Of a stretch of DNA of 64,000 bases, positions 26,992 to 35,340 are shown piece by piece. The notes under the pieces were generated by a model that searched no databases, had not been told where the DNA came from, and saw nothing but the letters and a program-made list of their open reading frames with translations. Every line of letters begins with the position of its first letter. Position 1 is the first letter of the stretch. Source of the DNA: Lentimonas sp. CC4 (GTDB taxonomy: Bacteria > Verrucomicrobiota > Verrucomicrobiia > Opitutales > Coraliomargaritaceae). The stretch is taken from contig NZ_CACVBO010000001.1 of NCBI RefSeq assembly GCF_902728235.1, forward strand, positions 1,800,501 to 1,864,500. The letters run 5' to 3'. The position numbers were made by a program, and so were the translations under genes.

Positions 26992-29661
26992 ATGTTGTTT
27001 AACTTTTCTGTCTTTATTCGTTTGAAACGACGCTGTGCGTTCGCAGTGCTCTTAATTGGAGCGCTCGTTCCTGTTGTGCATGGGCAAGCGCCGTTGGTCA
27101 CTGATCAGGTGGATGTGCTGGATACGAATGAGCTGGTTGTTTTTGAATGGAAGGCGGATGCTGCGGGTCGTGCGCTAGGGGCGGGGCTTGCGGTGTTGGC
27201 GGAGGGTTTGTATCGTGAACTACTAGAGGTTCCGGGGGTGGCTCCAGAGGACAGGGCTAAGCTGCAGGTGCAACTGGCTGCTTCATTGATTGCGCAACGT
27301 CGTTTTGTGGTGGCTCGCTCGGTGTTAACTGAGGTGCCAGAGGCGGAGCAGGGGGATCGCTATCATTTGTATTTGGCGGTGTGCGCGTATGGCAGTGGGC
27401 GCAATGTGGATCAAGAGACTCTGAACAGTGCGCTTGCAAAGGTCTCTGAGTCTGAGTTGCCACCAGAAGAGCTTCCTTGGTTATACTTATTACGAGGCTT
27501 GCGGGCTGAGCTTTCGGGGCGACCGGCAAGGGTGGCCCCGGCCTTTAGAAAAGCGAAGGCGGCGTCGGTTTCCGAGGCGCAGCGGGCGTTTTTTGATAGT
27601 TTGCTACTGCGCGAGCAGATTTTAAGGACGCCTTCAAGCGAGGAGTATGCGGCGGCGGCGCGGGAGCAATTTGAACTGCTGATGGGCACTTCGGCGGCGT
27701 ATCCTTATGTGCGAGAGTATGCGATTATTCTTCACAATCAAGGGCGTAGCGAAGAAGCGATTGCGTTGATTACTGCAGAATTGGCAAACGCGCGCTCTGG
27801 CTATGGCAGTAGTCAGCGCGAGCAGTTGTTGCTGTTGAAAGGGCTTTTATATGGAGCGGATACTTTGAGCGGCCGTGATGCGTTACGGGCGTTGGTGCGT
27901 GAGGGGAAGAATCGTGATGTGATGGCAGTGGCGCTTCAGTTGCTGGCGGGTGCGAGCACTTCGTTGGAGCGGGCGGAGTTGATTGATTTTCTCAATGGTT
28001 TTATGCCCGGGCCAGGGCAGGATCCCAGGCTGCAGGCGGGGGCGCACCCTCTGTTGGGACAGATGTATTATATTCGTAGTCAGCTTTCGCTTGCTCGCGG
28101 CGAAACGACTGCGGCCGAGGAGGATGCACGACGCTTATTGGAGCAATTTCCGGGGTTGAGCGAGATTACGAATGTGTATCGTTTGCTGGCGTATGCGGCG
28201 TTGCAACGGACGCCAGCTCAATATCGTGCGGCGGCCGATTTCTTGATCCAATTGCGCGATCAAACGGAGAGCCTCGAGTCGCGCCAGATACTGAACCGAT
28301 TGATCGGTGATTGTTATTTCCTGAATAATGACTACCGCAATGCAATCGATTTCTATCAAGCGGCGCGCTATAAGGGAGTGGGCGTGGATCATAATGGGGC
28401 ACTCTTTCTGCGTTTAGTCACGGCGGAGGTGAGAGGTGGTCAGATCGAGGCGGCCTTACAGCAAATCGATGAGGCGGATTTTAGTGGGACTGTGGCGCCT
28501 GCGGATCGGTGGCGGGCGGAGTGGAATGTTGCTCTGGCCTTGCAATCTGCTGGTGAATTGGAGGCGGCATTGAACCGTGTGCGCTTAATACTGGGAGATA
28601 ATAGTGTGAAATCGGTGTCGACTGCGTTGGAATTACGCCTGCGCTGGCTAGAGGCGCGGTTGGCATTAATGGCCGGTGATACCGAGGGGGTGCTGGAGCG
28701 AGTTGATCAGCTGTTGGCACGAATTATTTCTCTACCAGAGAATGCTGAGGACCCTAGTCCAGCCGAGGTGCGGTTATTGCGCACCGAGGTGTTGCTGTTG
28801 CAGGCTGACATCTTGATGGGGTCTGGTGAGTCGACGGCAGGCATGGAAGTCTTAAGCAGTTTGCGCACAGGATATGCTGAGAGTTCGGCTGCGGAGCGCT
28901 CGTATATCACAGAGGCGGACTATCATGCATCGATTGGAGATTTTGAGGCGGCTCAAGCGACGTTGCTAAAGTTGGCCTCGCTGTATGAGTCCAGTGAATT
29001 GGCTTCGCAGGCATTGTTCGAGGCGGCATTGTATTGTGAACGTCGCGGGCCAGAGCATTTTGCAGAGGCGGTGCGTGTGCATCATGATCTGACGGTGCGC
29101 TACCCAGCGGATTCGCTGTATTTCGCGGCTCGCTTGAAGCAAGGGGACTTACTTCGGCTGATGAATGACTTTGCTGGTGCACAAATCATTTATGAGGATT
29201 TGATCCATTCATTCCCCGAGCATGCACGTCGTTATGTGGCGGAGTTATCGCGTGCGGACTGCATGTTGGCGCTGGCCAAGGATAATGACGAGCAGTTGAA
29301 GGATGTGGCCTTGGCGTTGGAACGCCTAATGGATATGCCGAACCTGCCAATCGACTTTCAGGCAGAGGTGGGCTACAAGTGGGGCTTTGCGTTGATGCAG
29401 CGTGGTGCCTTGGCAGAGGCGCAGAAGATTTTTACGCTCATCGCCAGCAACTTTTTGCTCGATGGTGAGAATGCGACGCGCTTGGGGCGGACTGGTCGTT
29501 ACTGGATGTCGCGGGCATTATTGGAGCTGGGAGCTGGCCTCGAGGCGAGCGGTGAACTGGCGGAGGCGCGTCGTGTTTACCGGAAAATGGTGGCTTATAA
29601 TCTTCCTGGTCGAAATCTTGCGCAGTCGCGTGCGAACCGATTACCAGTGGTCGAAGAGTAG
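26992..29661 (+). CDS. Large exported TPR-repeat protein
   Basis: An 889-residue protein with a basic N-terminus and a hydrophobic signal helix (about 15-32, AFAVLLIGALVPVVHGQA), so it is probably periplasmic. The rest is helical-repeat solenoid. TPR-like units recognisable from spacing include ERAVL..-type pairs around 60-130, 220-330, 440-545 and 640-830 (for example NRLIGDCYFLNNDYRNAIDFY). It is the first gene of an operon with ExbB-, ExbD- and TonB-like genes. Analogous TPR partners of ExbBD in Bacteroidetes and PVC bacteria tie energy transduction to cell-envelope or gliding functions; here the role is inference. Confidence 0.82.
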   Translation: MLFNFSVFIRLKRRCAFAVLLIGALVPVVHGQAPLVTDQVDVLDTNELVVFEWKADAAGRALGAGLAVLAEGLYRELLEVPGVAPEDRAKLQVQLAASLIAQRRFVVARSVLTEVPEAEQGDRYHLYLAVCAYGSGRNVDQETLNSALAKVSESELPPEELPWLYLLRGLRAELSGRPARVAPAFRKAKAASVSEAQRAFFDSLLLREQILRTPSSEEYAAAAREQFELLMGTSAAYPYVREYAIILHNQGRSEEAIALITAELANARSGYGSSQREQLLLLKGLLYGADTLSGRDALRALVREGKNRDVMAVALQLLAGASTSLERAELIDFLNGFMPGPGQDPRLQAGAHPLLGQMYYIRSQLSLARGETTAAEEDARRLLEQFPGLSEITNVYRLLAYAALQRTPAQYRAAADFLIQLRDQTESLESRQILNRLIGDCYFLNNDYRNAIDFYQAARYKGVGVDHNGALFLRLVTAEVRGGQIEAALQQIDEADFSGTVAPADRWRAEWNVALALQSAGELEAALNRVRLILGDNSVKSVSTALELRLRWLEARLALMAGDTEGVLERVDQLLARIISLPENAEDPSPAEVRLLRTEVLLLQADILMGSGESTAGMEVLSSLRTGYAESSAAERSYITEADYHASIGDFEAAQATLLKLASLYESSELASQALFEAALYCERRGPEHFAEAVRVHHDLTVRYPADSLYFAARLKQGDLLRLMNDFAGAQIIYEDLIHSFPEHARRYVAELSRADCMLALAKDNDEQLKDVALALERLMDMPNLPIDFQAEVGYKWGFALMQRGALAEAQKIFTLIASNFLLDGENATRLGRTGRYWMSRALLELGAGLEASGELAEARRVYRKMVAYNLPGRNLAQSRANRLPVVEE

Positions 29662-29694
29662 GGCGACTGCTATCATTTTAGAAAAAATCATTTC

Positions 29695-30345
29695 ATGGAT
29701 TACTTGCAACATACATTCATTCTTCAGGGCGGACCAGTCATGTATCCGCTGCTCTTCGTCAGCCTATTGGGCTTTGTGTTATTTATTGAGCGCGCGTTAT
29801 TTCTGCATAAGGGGCAGGTCGGCACAGAGGATTTCCTGAGTGGTATTAAGAACTTGGTGAGTAAGAAGCGCCTAGTTGAGGCGTTGACGCTCTGCGAGGA
29901 TACGCCAGGGCCGATGGCGCGTATTGTGAAGTCTGCTTTGCTGCATTATGGTGAATCCAGTGCGAGTATCCGCTCGGCGATTCAGTCGGCTGCGATTGTT
30001 GAGATTCCTGTGTTAGAGCGGCGAATTGGCACTATTGCTGCCTTGGCGCGGGTGGCGCCGTTGTTGGGTTTTTTGGGCACTGTGATTGCTGCGCTTCAGG
30101 CGCTCTATCACCTCGAGGCTGCGAATGGAAATAGTGGCGAGTTTAGTCGGTTATTGGCAGAGGCGTTGATTACCTCGGCTTCGGGGCTAGCAATCGCGGT
30201 GATGGCGACTTTGGCGCATCACTTCCTCTGTGGTCGCGTGCGTGCTCTGGTGCATGACTTCGAGTGGGTTGGGCACAATATCCACGAATTTTTGACGGTT
30301 GAGGCTGAGAAAGAGTCAACACCGATTGAAGGGGGAGACGCATAA
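29695..30345 (+). CDS. MotA/TolQ/ExbB proton-channel protein
   Basis: A 216-residue inner-membrane protein. The first helix is at about 14-34 (VMYPLLFVSLLGFVLFIERA), followed by a cytoplasmic loop, then two helices at about 110-132 and 158-182. VAPLLGFLGTVIAALQAL (about 119-136) is the ExbB/TolQ signature, where the Thr and neighbouring residues line the proton path. EALITSASGLAIAVMATLAHH is the last helix. It forms the pentameric motor with the ExbD-like product next door, which starts 3 bases after its stop. Confidence 0.92.
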   Translation: MDYLQHTFILQGGPVMYPLLFVSLLGFVLFIERALFLHKGQVGTEDFLSGIKNLVSKKRLVEALTLCEDTPGPMARIVKSALLHYGESSASIRSAIQSAAIVEIPVLERRIGTIAALARVAPLLGFLGTVIAALQALYHLEAANGNSGEFSRLLAEALITSASGLAIAVMATLAHHFLCGRVRALVHDFEWVGHNIHEFLTVEAEKESTPIEGGDA

Positions 30346-30348
30346 CGC

Positions 30349-30894
30349 ATGAGTGCGCATGAAGAGAAGAGCGGGATCGATCTCGCTGCTCCTGTGGGGG
30401 AGTTTACCGCGTCATTCGGCTTGCTGGAGCGATTGAAGCGTCCAGAAATTAAGGTAGATTTTATTCCAGTGCTGGATCTGATGTTGTTGGCGCTGTTGAT
30501 CAGTCTGTTGTTTACGCGATTTGTCATGCTGCCTGGTGTCCGAGTGAATCTGCCGGAGACGGAGTTGCGCATGCAGCATGATGCTTCGGAGGTCGCGGTG
30601 TTGACTATTGGCAACCAAGGCATGCTGTTTTTTGCGGGAAGTGTGTATGAGCACGGTTCGATTGAGCGAGCATTTCGAAAGCACTTGGAGGATCGCGACG
30701 AGCAGGTGTCTGTCTTGTTGGTAAAAGCAGAGGCTTCGATGGAGTTACAGTTGTTTTTGGATCTCTGCCGCATGGCTCAGGTTGCTGGGTTTGATGAGGT
30801 GCAAATTGCGGGCGACCAGGTGGAGGAACCTCTGGATCTGATCCCTGGAGATACGCTGCAACAGGGGAGTAATCTAGTGTTTCCTGTGTTGTGA
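30349..30894 (+). CDS. ExbD/TolR-family protein
   Basis: A 181-residue protein with a single membrane helix (about 44-63, LDLMLLALLISLLFTRFVM). The helix is preceded by the conserved proton-carrying Asp in IPVLD (about 40-44). The periplasmic part (about 66-165) has the ExbD fold sequence LPETELRMQHDASEVAVLTI and the TPR-free C-terminal beta/alpha segment. It overlaps the start codon of the next gene by one base (TGATG), so translation is probably coupled. Cytoplasmic N-terminus about 40 residues, longer than in E. coli ExbD. Confidence 0.9.
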   Translation: MSAHEEKSGIDLAAPVGEFTASFGLLERLKRPEIKVDFIPVLDLMLLALLISLLFTRFVMLPGVRVNLPETELRMQHDASEVAVLTIGNQGMLFFAGSVYEHGSIERAFRKHLEDRDEQVSVLLVKAEASMELQLFLDLCRMAQVAGFDEVQIAGDQVEEPLDLIPGDTLQQGSNLVFPVL

Positions 30895-31664
30895 TGCCGA
30901 ACGCGACTCAGCAACCCTCGAGTGCGACGCATCGCTCGCAGAAACTGATCTCACCGCTGTTGTGTGTCGGGTTGTTGTTTGGAGTGGCGCTACACCTTGC
31001 TGGGTTCTTGATCTTTCGTGTGATCTCTAGTCCGTTGCCGGATAGAGCAGAGGCGCGACCTTATGTGGAGTATGTTTCGGCTGGTTCCTTGGCGAGTGAC
31101 CTCGAGTTGGAGGAACAAGCTGAGTTGTTTGATTCCGCACCATTGTTTATTCCAACTCATTGGAATGCCTCTCAGCTGACTTTTGTGGAGTCCGGGGATG
31201 TGCTGCGTGAGCAATTCCCAGAGTTTGAGCCGAACATTGAGCTGCAGCTTGAGTTGCAACCCTCGAGCTTTCTTGTGGTTGAGGGGGAGCAGGTCGATGA
31301 TCCTCTAGATTTATTGGCGTCACGGTTTTGGCGCTTCTTCTCTGGGTTTGCGGAGTCTGCGGAGCGAGTGGAGGCATTTGCGGATGAGCCGCCACTGGCC
31401 GAGGTGTCTATCGTGGGGCAGCCGTCGCTACAACCGATCTCGATTCCTGCGATGCTGGATTACACGACCGCATCGCCAGTGGCGCGGCCTGTTCTGTATT
31501 ATATACGTATGTCTGGGAGTGGCGCGGCGTTAAGTGCACCGACGCTGGGGCAGTCATCTGGGAATGAGGCGTTTGACCTCGCTGCGCTGAAATGGTTGCG
31601 CACTCCGGAGGTGCAGGGCTTGTTGCCGAAGGGGTATCTGGCTGTGAAGGTCTTTCCTTGGTAG
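30894..31664 (+). CDS. TonB-like energy transducer
   Basis: A 256-residue protein with a single membrane anchor (about 20-42, LLCVGLLFGVALHLAGFLIF) and a periplasmic remainder. The His in the anchor is placed as in TonB (about 36). The C-terminus (about 195-256) has the TonB-type beta-strand pattern, PVLYYIRMSGSGAALSAPTL ending LPKGYLAVKVFPW. The usual Pro-rich spacer is absent; instead there is an acidic, Glu-rich linker. It begins at an ATG overlapping the ExbD stop. The partner receptor is unknown. Confidence 0.75.
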   Translation: MPNATQQPSSATHRSQKLISPLLCVGLLFGVALHLAGFLIFRVISSPLPDRAEARPYVEYVSAGSLASDLELEEQAELFDSAPLFIPTHWNASQLTFVESGDVLREQFPEFEPNIELQLELQPSSFLVVEGEQVDDPLDLLASRFWRFFSGFAESAERVEAFADEPPLAEVSIVGQPSLQPISIPAMLDYTTASPVARPVLYYIRMSGSGAALSAPTLGQSSGNEAFDLAALKWLRTPEVQGLLPKGYLAVKVFPW

Positions 31665-31727
31665 TTGCCTGTCTTCGTTAACTTCACGATTGCGGATACG
31701 GCAATCTGAGCAATAAATGAATCTATT

Positions 31728-32234
31728 ATGTGTAACGAATCTCAGTCATCTGATGCTCCTGAGCCTTCCGAATCTACGATGTTGAGCCAATTGGAGACCT
31801 TAACTGAATCGTGGGTCGAGCGCCCGTCGTGGGATGCTTATTTTATGGCGACTGCGCTGCTGATGGCTTCGCGCTCTAGTTGTGAGCGTTTGCATGTGGG
31901 CTGTGTAATCGTTTCGGGAGGTTCGCAGAAGAACCGTATCATCGCGGCCGGGTATAATGGCTTTTTACCTGGTGCACCGCATGCGTCGCGTGTGCGTGAT
32001 GGGCATGAGCAGGCGACGGTGCATGCCGAGCAAAATGCGATTTGCGATGCAGCGCGGCGCGGTGTATCGCTTGAAGGCGCTACGGTGTATATTACGCATT
32101 TCCCGTGTATTAATTGTGCCAAAATCCTCGCGGCAGCAGGGATCAGTTGCATCAAGTATCACCGCGATTATCGTAATGATGAGTTGGTGAAAGAGATTCT
32201 AACTGAGAGCGGGGTTCGCCTCGGGCAGTTGTAG
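31728..32234 (+). CDS. Deoxycytidylate (dCMP) deaminase
   Basis: A 168-residue zinc enzyme converting dCMP to dUMP, feeding thymidylate synthesis. The zinc site is complete: HAEQNAI (about 104-110, His ligand and catalytic Glu) and PCINCAK (about 127-133, two Cys ligands). RPSWDAYFMATALLMASRSS and HVGCVIVSGG match the dCMP deaminase/ComEB family. About 35 residues at the N-terminus are a low-complexity acidic lead; a Met at codon 18 is an alternative start. It is 13 bases ahead of the yqgE-like gene. Confidence 0.92.
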   Translation: MCNESQSSDAPEPSESTMLSQLETLTESWVERPSWDAYFMATALLMASRSSCERLHVGCVIVSGGSQKNRIIAAGYNGFLPGAPHASRVRDGHEQATVHAEQNAICDAARRGVSLEGATVYITHFPCINCAKILAAAGISCIKYHRDYRNDELVKEILTESGVRLGQL

Positions 32235-32247
32235 TTTAAGTCGTATT

Positions 32248-32820
32248 ATGCGTTTTAATCCAGATGATCGTCAGAGTGATGAGGAGCAGCATCTTGCTGG
32301 TTCTTTGTTGGTGGCGCACCCTTCGTTGTTAGATCCGCAATTTAAACGCACTGTCGTGTTATTGACTGCGCATTCGGGCGAGGGGTCTTTAGGAGTGATC
32401 GTGAACCGTCCGCTGCATCAGACCCTGGGGCAGTATGATTCTGAGCTTGCTGGCTCTGAGTTCGCTGATGTGCCGCTTTATGTAGGCGGGCCAGTTGCGT
32501 GCGATCAGATGATTCTGGTTGCTTGGAAGTGGTCTGGAGAGGATGGCACATTTAAACTGTATTTCGGGATTGATGAGGCGAAGGCGCGCCAAATCCTACT
32601 GGATGACCCTCATTTCGAACTGCGGGGGTTTATTGGCCACTCCGGATGGGGCGAAGGTCAGCTCGAAGGTGAAATAGAGGCGGACTCTTGGGTGGTATCC
32701 CCCTTAAACCCTGATATCGAAAATGAGGAGGGGGATCCGGCTTGGCGCTCGATTTTATCTCAAGTCGGCCCTGAGATGCGCTTGCTCGCTGAGGAACCAG
32801 ACGATCCGTCGGTGAATTGA
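32248..32820 (+). CDS. YqgE/AlgH-family protein
   Basis: A 190-residue protein of the YqgE (AlgH) family, conserved in many Gram-negative bacteria with an unsettled molecular role. Family hallmarks are LAGSLLVAHPSLLDPQFKRT (about 16-35), GSLGVIVNRPL (about 46-56), YVGGPVACDQMILV (about 77-90) and GFIGHSGWGEGQLEGEIE (about 130-147). The fold is complete. It lies directly behind dCMP deaminase, probably in the same transcript. Confidence 0.93.
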   Translation: MRFNPDDRQSDEEQHLAGSLLVAHPSLLDPQFKRTVVLLTAHSGEGSLGVIVNRPLHQTLGQYDSELAGSEFADVPLYVGGPVACDQMILVAWKWSGEDGTFKLYFGIDEAKARQILLDDPHFELRGFIGHSGWGEGQLEGEIEADSWVVSPLNPDIENEEGDPAWRSILSQVGPEMRLLAEEPDDPSVN

Positions 32821-32901
32821 AATTAACAGGCTTATTTCCGCGTTTGCCATTGACAGGAAGAAGCCTCGACCTTTTTTTCTCCAATTCTCTCTTTTCTTGT
32901 T

Positions 32902-33027
32902 ATGAAAGTTGTATCTTCAATCAAATCTCTCAAAAACCGTCACCCGGACTGTCAAGTAGTTCGTCGCAAGGGTCGTGTTTACGTAATCTGCAAGTCTAAC
33001 CCTCGCTTTAAAGCGCGTCAGGGATAG
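32902..33027 (+). CDS. rpmJ: Ribosomal protein L36, zinc-independent form
   Basis: A 41-residue protein of the large ribosomal subunit, [20 protein letters not shown] continuing [21 protein letters not shown]. It matches the YkgO type of L36. The zinc-binding pattern C-x2-C-x12-C-x4-H of the standard form is missing; only two isolated Cys remain. It is 22 bases ahead of the L31 gene, and both are the zinc-free types. In other bacteria such copies are switched on by Zur during zinc shortage; no Zur box was identified here. Confidence 0.95.
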   Translation: MKVVSSIKSLKNRHPDCQVVRRKGRVYVICKSNPRFKARQG

Positions 33028-33049
33028 CTCAAACCTTTAGGACTTTACC

Positions 33050-33295
33050 GTGAAAGCTGATATTCATCCAAAGCTCAATCCTGTTGCATTCGTCGATGTC
33101 TCGACAGGCACTAAATATCTGACTCGCTCCACTATGCGTGGTAGCAAGACTGAAACAATCGATGGCGTTGATTACCAAGTGGTAATTTGCGACATTACTG
33201 CCGATTCGCACCCTGCCTTCACTGGTGAGAAGCGTTTCGTCGATACCGCTGGTCGCGTCGAGAAGTTCCAGAACAAGTTCTCTCGCCGTCGCTAA
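33050..33295 (+). CDS. rpmE2: Ribosomal protein L31, type B
   Basis: An 81-residue L31 from a GTG start. MKADIHPKLNPVAFVDVSTG and the C-terminal HPAFTGEKRFVDTAGRVEKF are diagnostic of type B. The four zinc ligands of type A L31 (CXXC pair) are absent. The gene follows rpmJ at once and is closed by a strong terminator, so the two make up a short ribosomal operon. Confidence 0.95.
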   Translation: MKADIHPKLNPVAFVDVSTGTKYLTRSTMRGSKTETIDGVDYQVVICDITADSHPAFTGEKRFVDTAGRVEKFQNKFSRRR

Positions 33296-33325
33296 GACGC
33301 GAGTTAATCTCAGATCTCAATTTCA

Positions 33326-33364
33326 ACAAAGCCCACTGCGTCTTGCAGTGGGCTTTGTTTTTTT
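33326..33364 (+). terminator. Rho-independent terminator behind the L36-L31 genes
   Basis: ACAAAGCCCACTGC pairs with GCAGTGGGCTTTGT around GTCTT, followed by an uninterrupted T-run. Confidence 0.93.
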
Positions 33365-33392
33365 GTGTTTAGAGGCGTGTTGTTAATCCTAG

Positions 33393-33545
33393 ATTCAGGA
33401 GTTAGAAGCTAGGAGTCAGAAGTTAATCCTTGGTGATGAAACTCTTACAAACGTATTCGCTGCTGCCAATTTGGCGAATCGAAGATTCTTCATAAAACAC
33501 TGATATTCAGCTCCTAACTACTGCCTTCTAACTTCTCTTTTTAAG
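33393..33545. repeat. Dispersed repeat, copy 1 (AGGAGTTAGAAG ends)
   Basis: The left end ATTCAGGAGTTAGAAG, then TAGGAGTCAGAAGTTA, is mirrored by the right end CAGCTCCTAACT and CTTCTAACTTCT. Near the middle stand TTGGTGATGAA and ACACTGATATTCAG. A second copy with the same ends and inner landmarks lies at 49221-49393. The centre differs between copies. No coding frame. Confidence 0.82.
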
Positions 33546-33570
33546 TTAATAAAGCGTCAGGGTGCCGCTT

Positions 33571-35247
33571 TTACTGTGTCAGTAGGCCTGCTCCAACGGC
33601 GCTGATGATCACCAGTGGCGGGAGCCACATAGCGGCACGGCTGTGCAATCGCTCCGAGCGATGGTGGAACCATAGGAGTGCGGTGAAGTAGGCGGCCAGT
33701 GAGGCGTAGCTCAGTGAGGGCGGAAATCCTTCGCTCGGTAAAATGGCTCCGGGGATTTGTGCACAAAAGATTACAGATTTATCCATCAGGTAGATGACGA
33801 CCCACGCGGAGTGGTTAAGGAATTCGGCCACCGGCGGCATGAGTGCAGTGGCACAGGCGAGTGAGATCACCCCGCCGCTGATCGCGATGGCGACCAAATT
33901 GACAAGTAGCATATTCAGCAGGATCGCACCAGGAGCGATGAATTCGAAAAGTCCTGCACTGAGCGGAGTGCTGGCCAGCCATGCAGAAAAGCTGATAGCA
34001 AAGAGCATAAGCACTTTATCGACCAAAAAGGCAAAGGCGCGTTGGCGGCGGTTCCAATCCTCTTCCGGTAGCCAGCGGTAGGGGTGAAAGTGGCGTGTTA
34101 AGCGTTCGTGCAGCGGCAGACCGAATAGTAAAATGCTAGCAACGACCGTGTAGGATAGTTGAAATCCGAGGCTCCAGAGCTGGTTCGGATTGATCATCAG
34201 CACGAAGACCGCCGAGGCAATCAAGGCCGCAAAGGGCGAACGTTGCCGTCGAAGGGCGTAACTGAGCCAGAAAAAAGTCGCCATTTGGAAGGCGCGCATG
34301 GCCGAGGGCGAACTGCCCGTGATTTCAACATACAAGTAGAGGAGTGGCAGTCCGATGAATGGCCGCAGCACCTGCGGCACACGAATCAGGAGTAGAAATT
34401 GCGCAATCACCGCTGCGATCACGCCGATATGTAGACCGCTGATGGCGAAAAAGTGCATGGTGCCGGTCATGCGGTAGCGCTCTATTTGTGCTTTGGTGAG
34501 CTCGATTTTACGCCCGAGCAGCATGGCGACGTAAACATTCGGTAGTTCGGATTCGGGGGGTGCGCCGAGGCGGAGTGTTTCCTGAAAGCGCTCATTCATC
34601 GTCGTGCAGAATTGATCAAAGGCTGCTGGTTCACGGAGGGTGTGGAGCTTACCAGTTCGATCGAAGCGGTAATGCACGCCAATATCTTTGAGGTAGGATT
34701 CGAAATCGTTGCCGTCCGCGTGCTTCGCTGGCGGTTGGATCGGGGTAAGCACGCCAGTGGTTTGCAGCTGTAATCCACGCTGGAAGTTGAGTGCCGATTC
34801 ATCTTCGGGCTCCGCTTCTGTGCGCAACTTCATTCTAAAGTAGACCTGGTCACCCGGATGCATGCGGCTGGTAGTGGGAGCAGTGAGGACGCGAGCGATT
34901 CCGCTTGGCTGACCGTAGCGCTCGCCGAGATGCATGATGCGCACGATTTCAAGGGATAGCTGTGCTTCGCGTTCCGGCATCGCCAAATGATCGGGGGGTG
35001 GTGTCGATGGGAGGCGAATGTGCCCATACGCCCAGAAGCAGTAGACCGAACTGATGATGAAGCACAGCATCCATAGTTTGCGGAGCCTTTGGGTGCGTGT
35101 GAGTAAGAGCGTCGCAATGCTCCCGAGCAGCGCAGCAGAGAGGAGCAGTGGCAGCGGGGCGTCGATATGACGTGCCAGAATGAGGCCGAGCACCAGTCCT
35201 ATGAGTAGCGCTAGCAGTGGCGCTCTGGCTGTAGTCGTTGCTTGCAT
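33571..35247 (-). CDS. comEC: ComEC/Rec2-like competence membrane protein without hydrolase domain
   Basis: A 558-residue polytopic protein. Start at 35247 (MQATTTARAPLLALLIGLVL) because it opens the first helix; longer starts overlap the divergent rarA. DUF4131-like periplasmic domain about 45-200, then the competence domain with FAISGLHIGVIAAVIAQF (about 272-289) and GSSPSAMRAFQMATFFW (about 318-334), both core ComEC motifs. In most ComEC proteins a metallo-beta-lactamase-like domain follows; here the chain ends after the last helices (LPPLVIISAVGAGLLTQ). It should form the channel that carries one DNA strand into the cytoplasm, with comM and pilus genes elsewhere in the window. Confidence 0.87.
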   Translation of the reverse strand: MQATTTARAPLLALLIGLVLGLILARHIDAPLPLLLSAALLGSIATLLLTRTQRLRKLWMLCFIISSVYCFWAYGHIRLPSTPPPDHLAMPEREAQLSLEIVRIMHLGERYGQPSGIARVLTAPTTSRMHPGDQVYFRMKLRTEAEPEDESALNFQRGLQLQTTGVLTPIQPPAKHADGNDFESYLKDIGVHYRFDRTGKLHTLREPAAFDQFCTTMNERFQETLRLGAPPESELPNVYVAMLLGRKIELTKAQIERYRMTGTMHFFAISGLHIGVIAAVIAQFLLLIRVPQVLRPFIGLPLLYLYVEITGSSPSAMRAFQMATFFWLSYALRRQRSPFAALIASAVFVLMINPNQLWSLGFQLSYTVVASILLFGLPLHERLTRHFHPYRWLPEEDWNRRQRAFAFLVDKVLMLFAISFSAWLASTPLSAGLFEFIAPGAILLNMLLVNLVAIAISGGVISLACATALMPPVAEFLNHSAWVVIYLMDKSVIFCAQIPGAILPSEGFPPSLSYASLAAYFTALLWFHHRSERLHSRAAMWLPPLVIISAVGAGLLTQ

Positions 35248-35340
35248 TGGGGTATGGGGGCAGGGCGCTCGTGTTAGTGTGAATGTGTTCCTTTGCGTTC
35301 TAACTTGCAAGGCTGCGTTGTGCTGCAGATGGTAGCTGCG

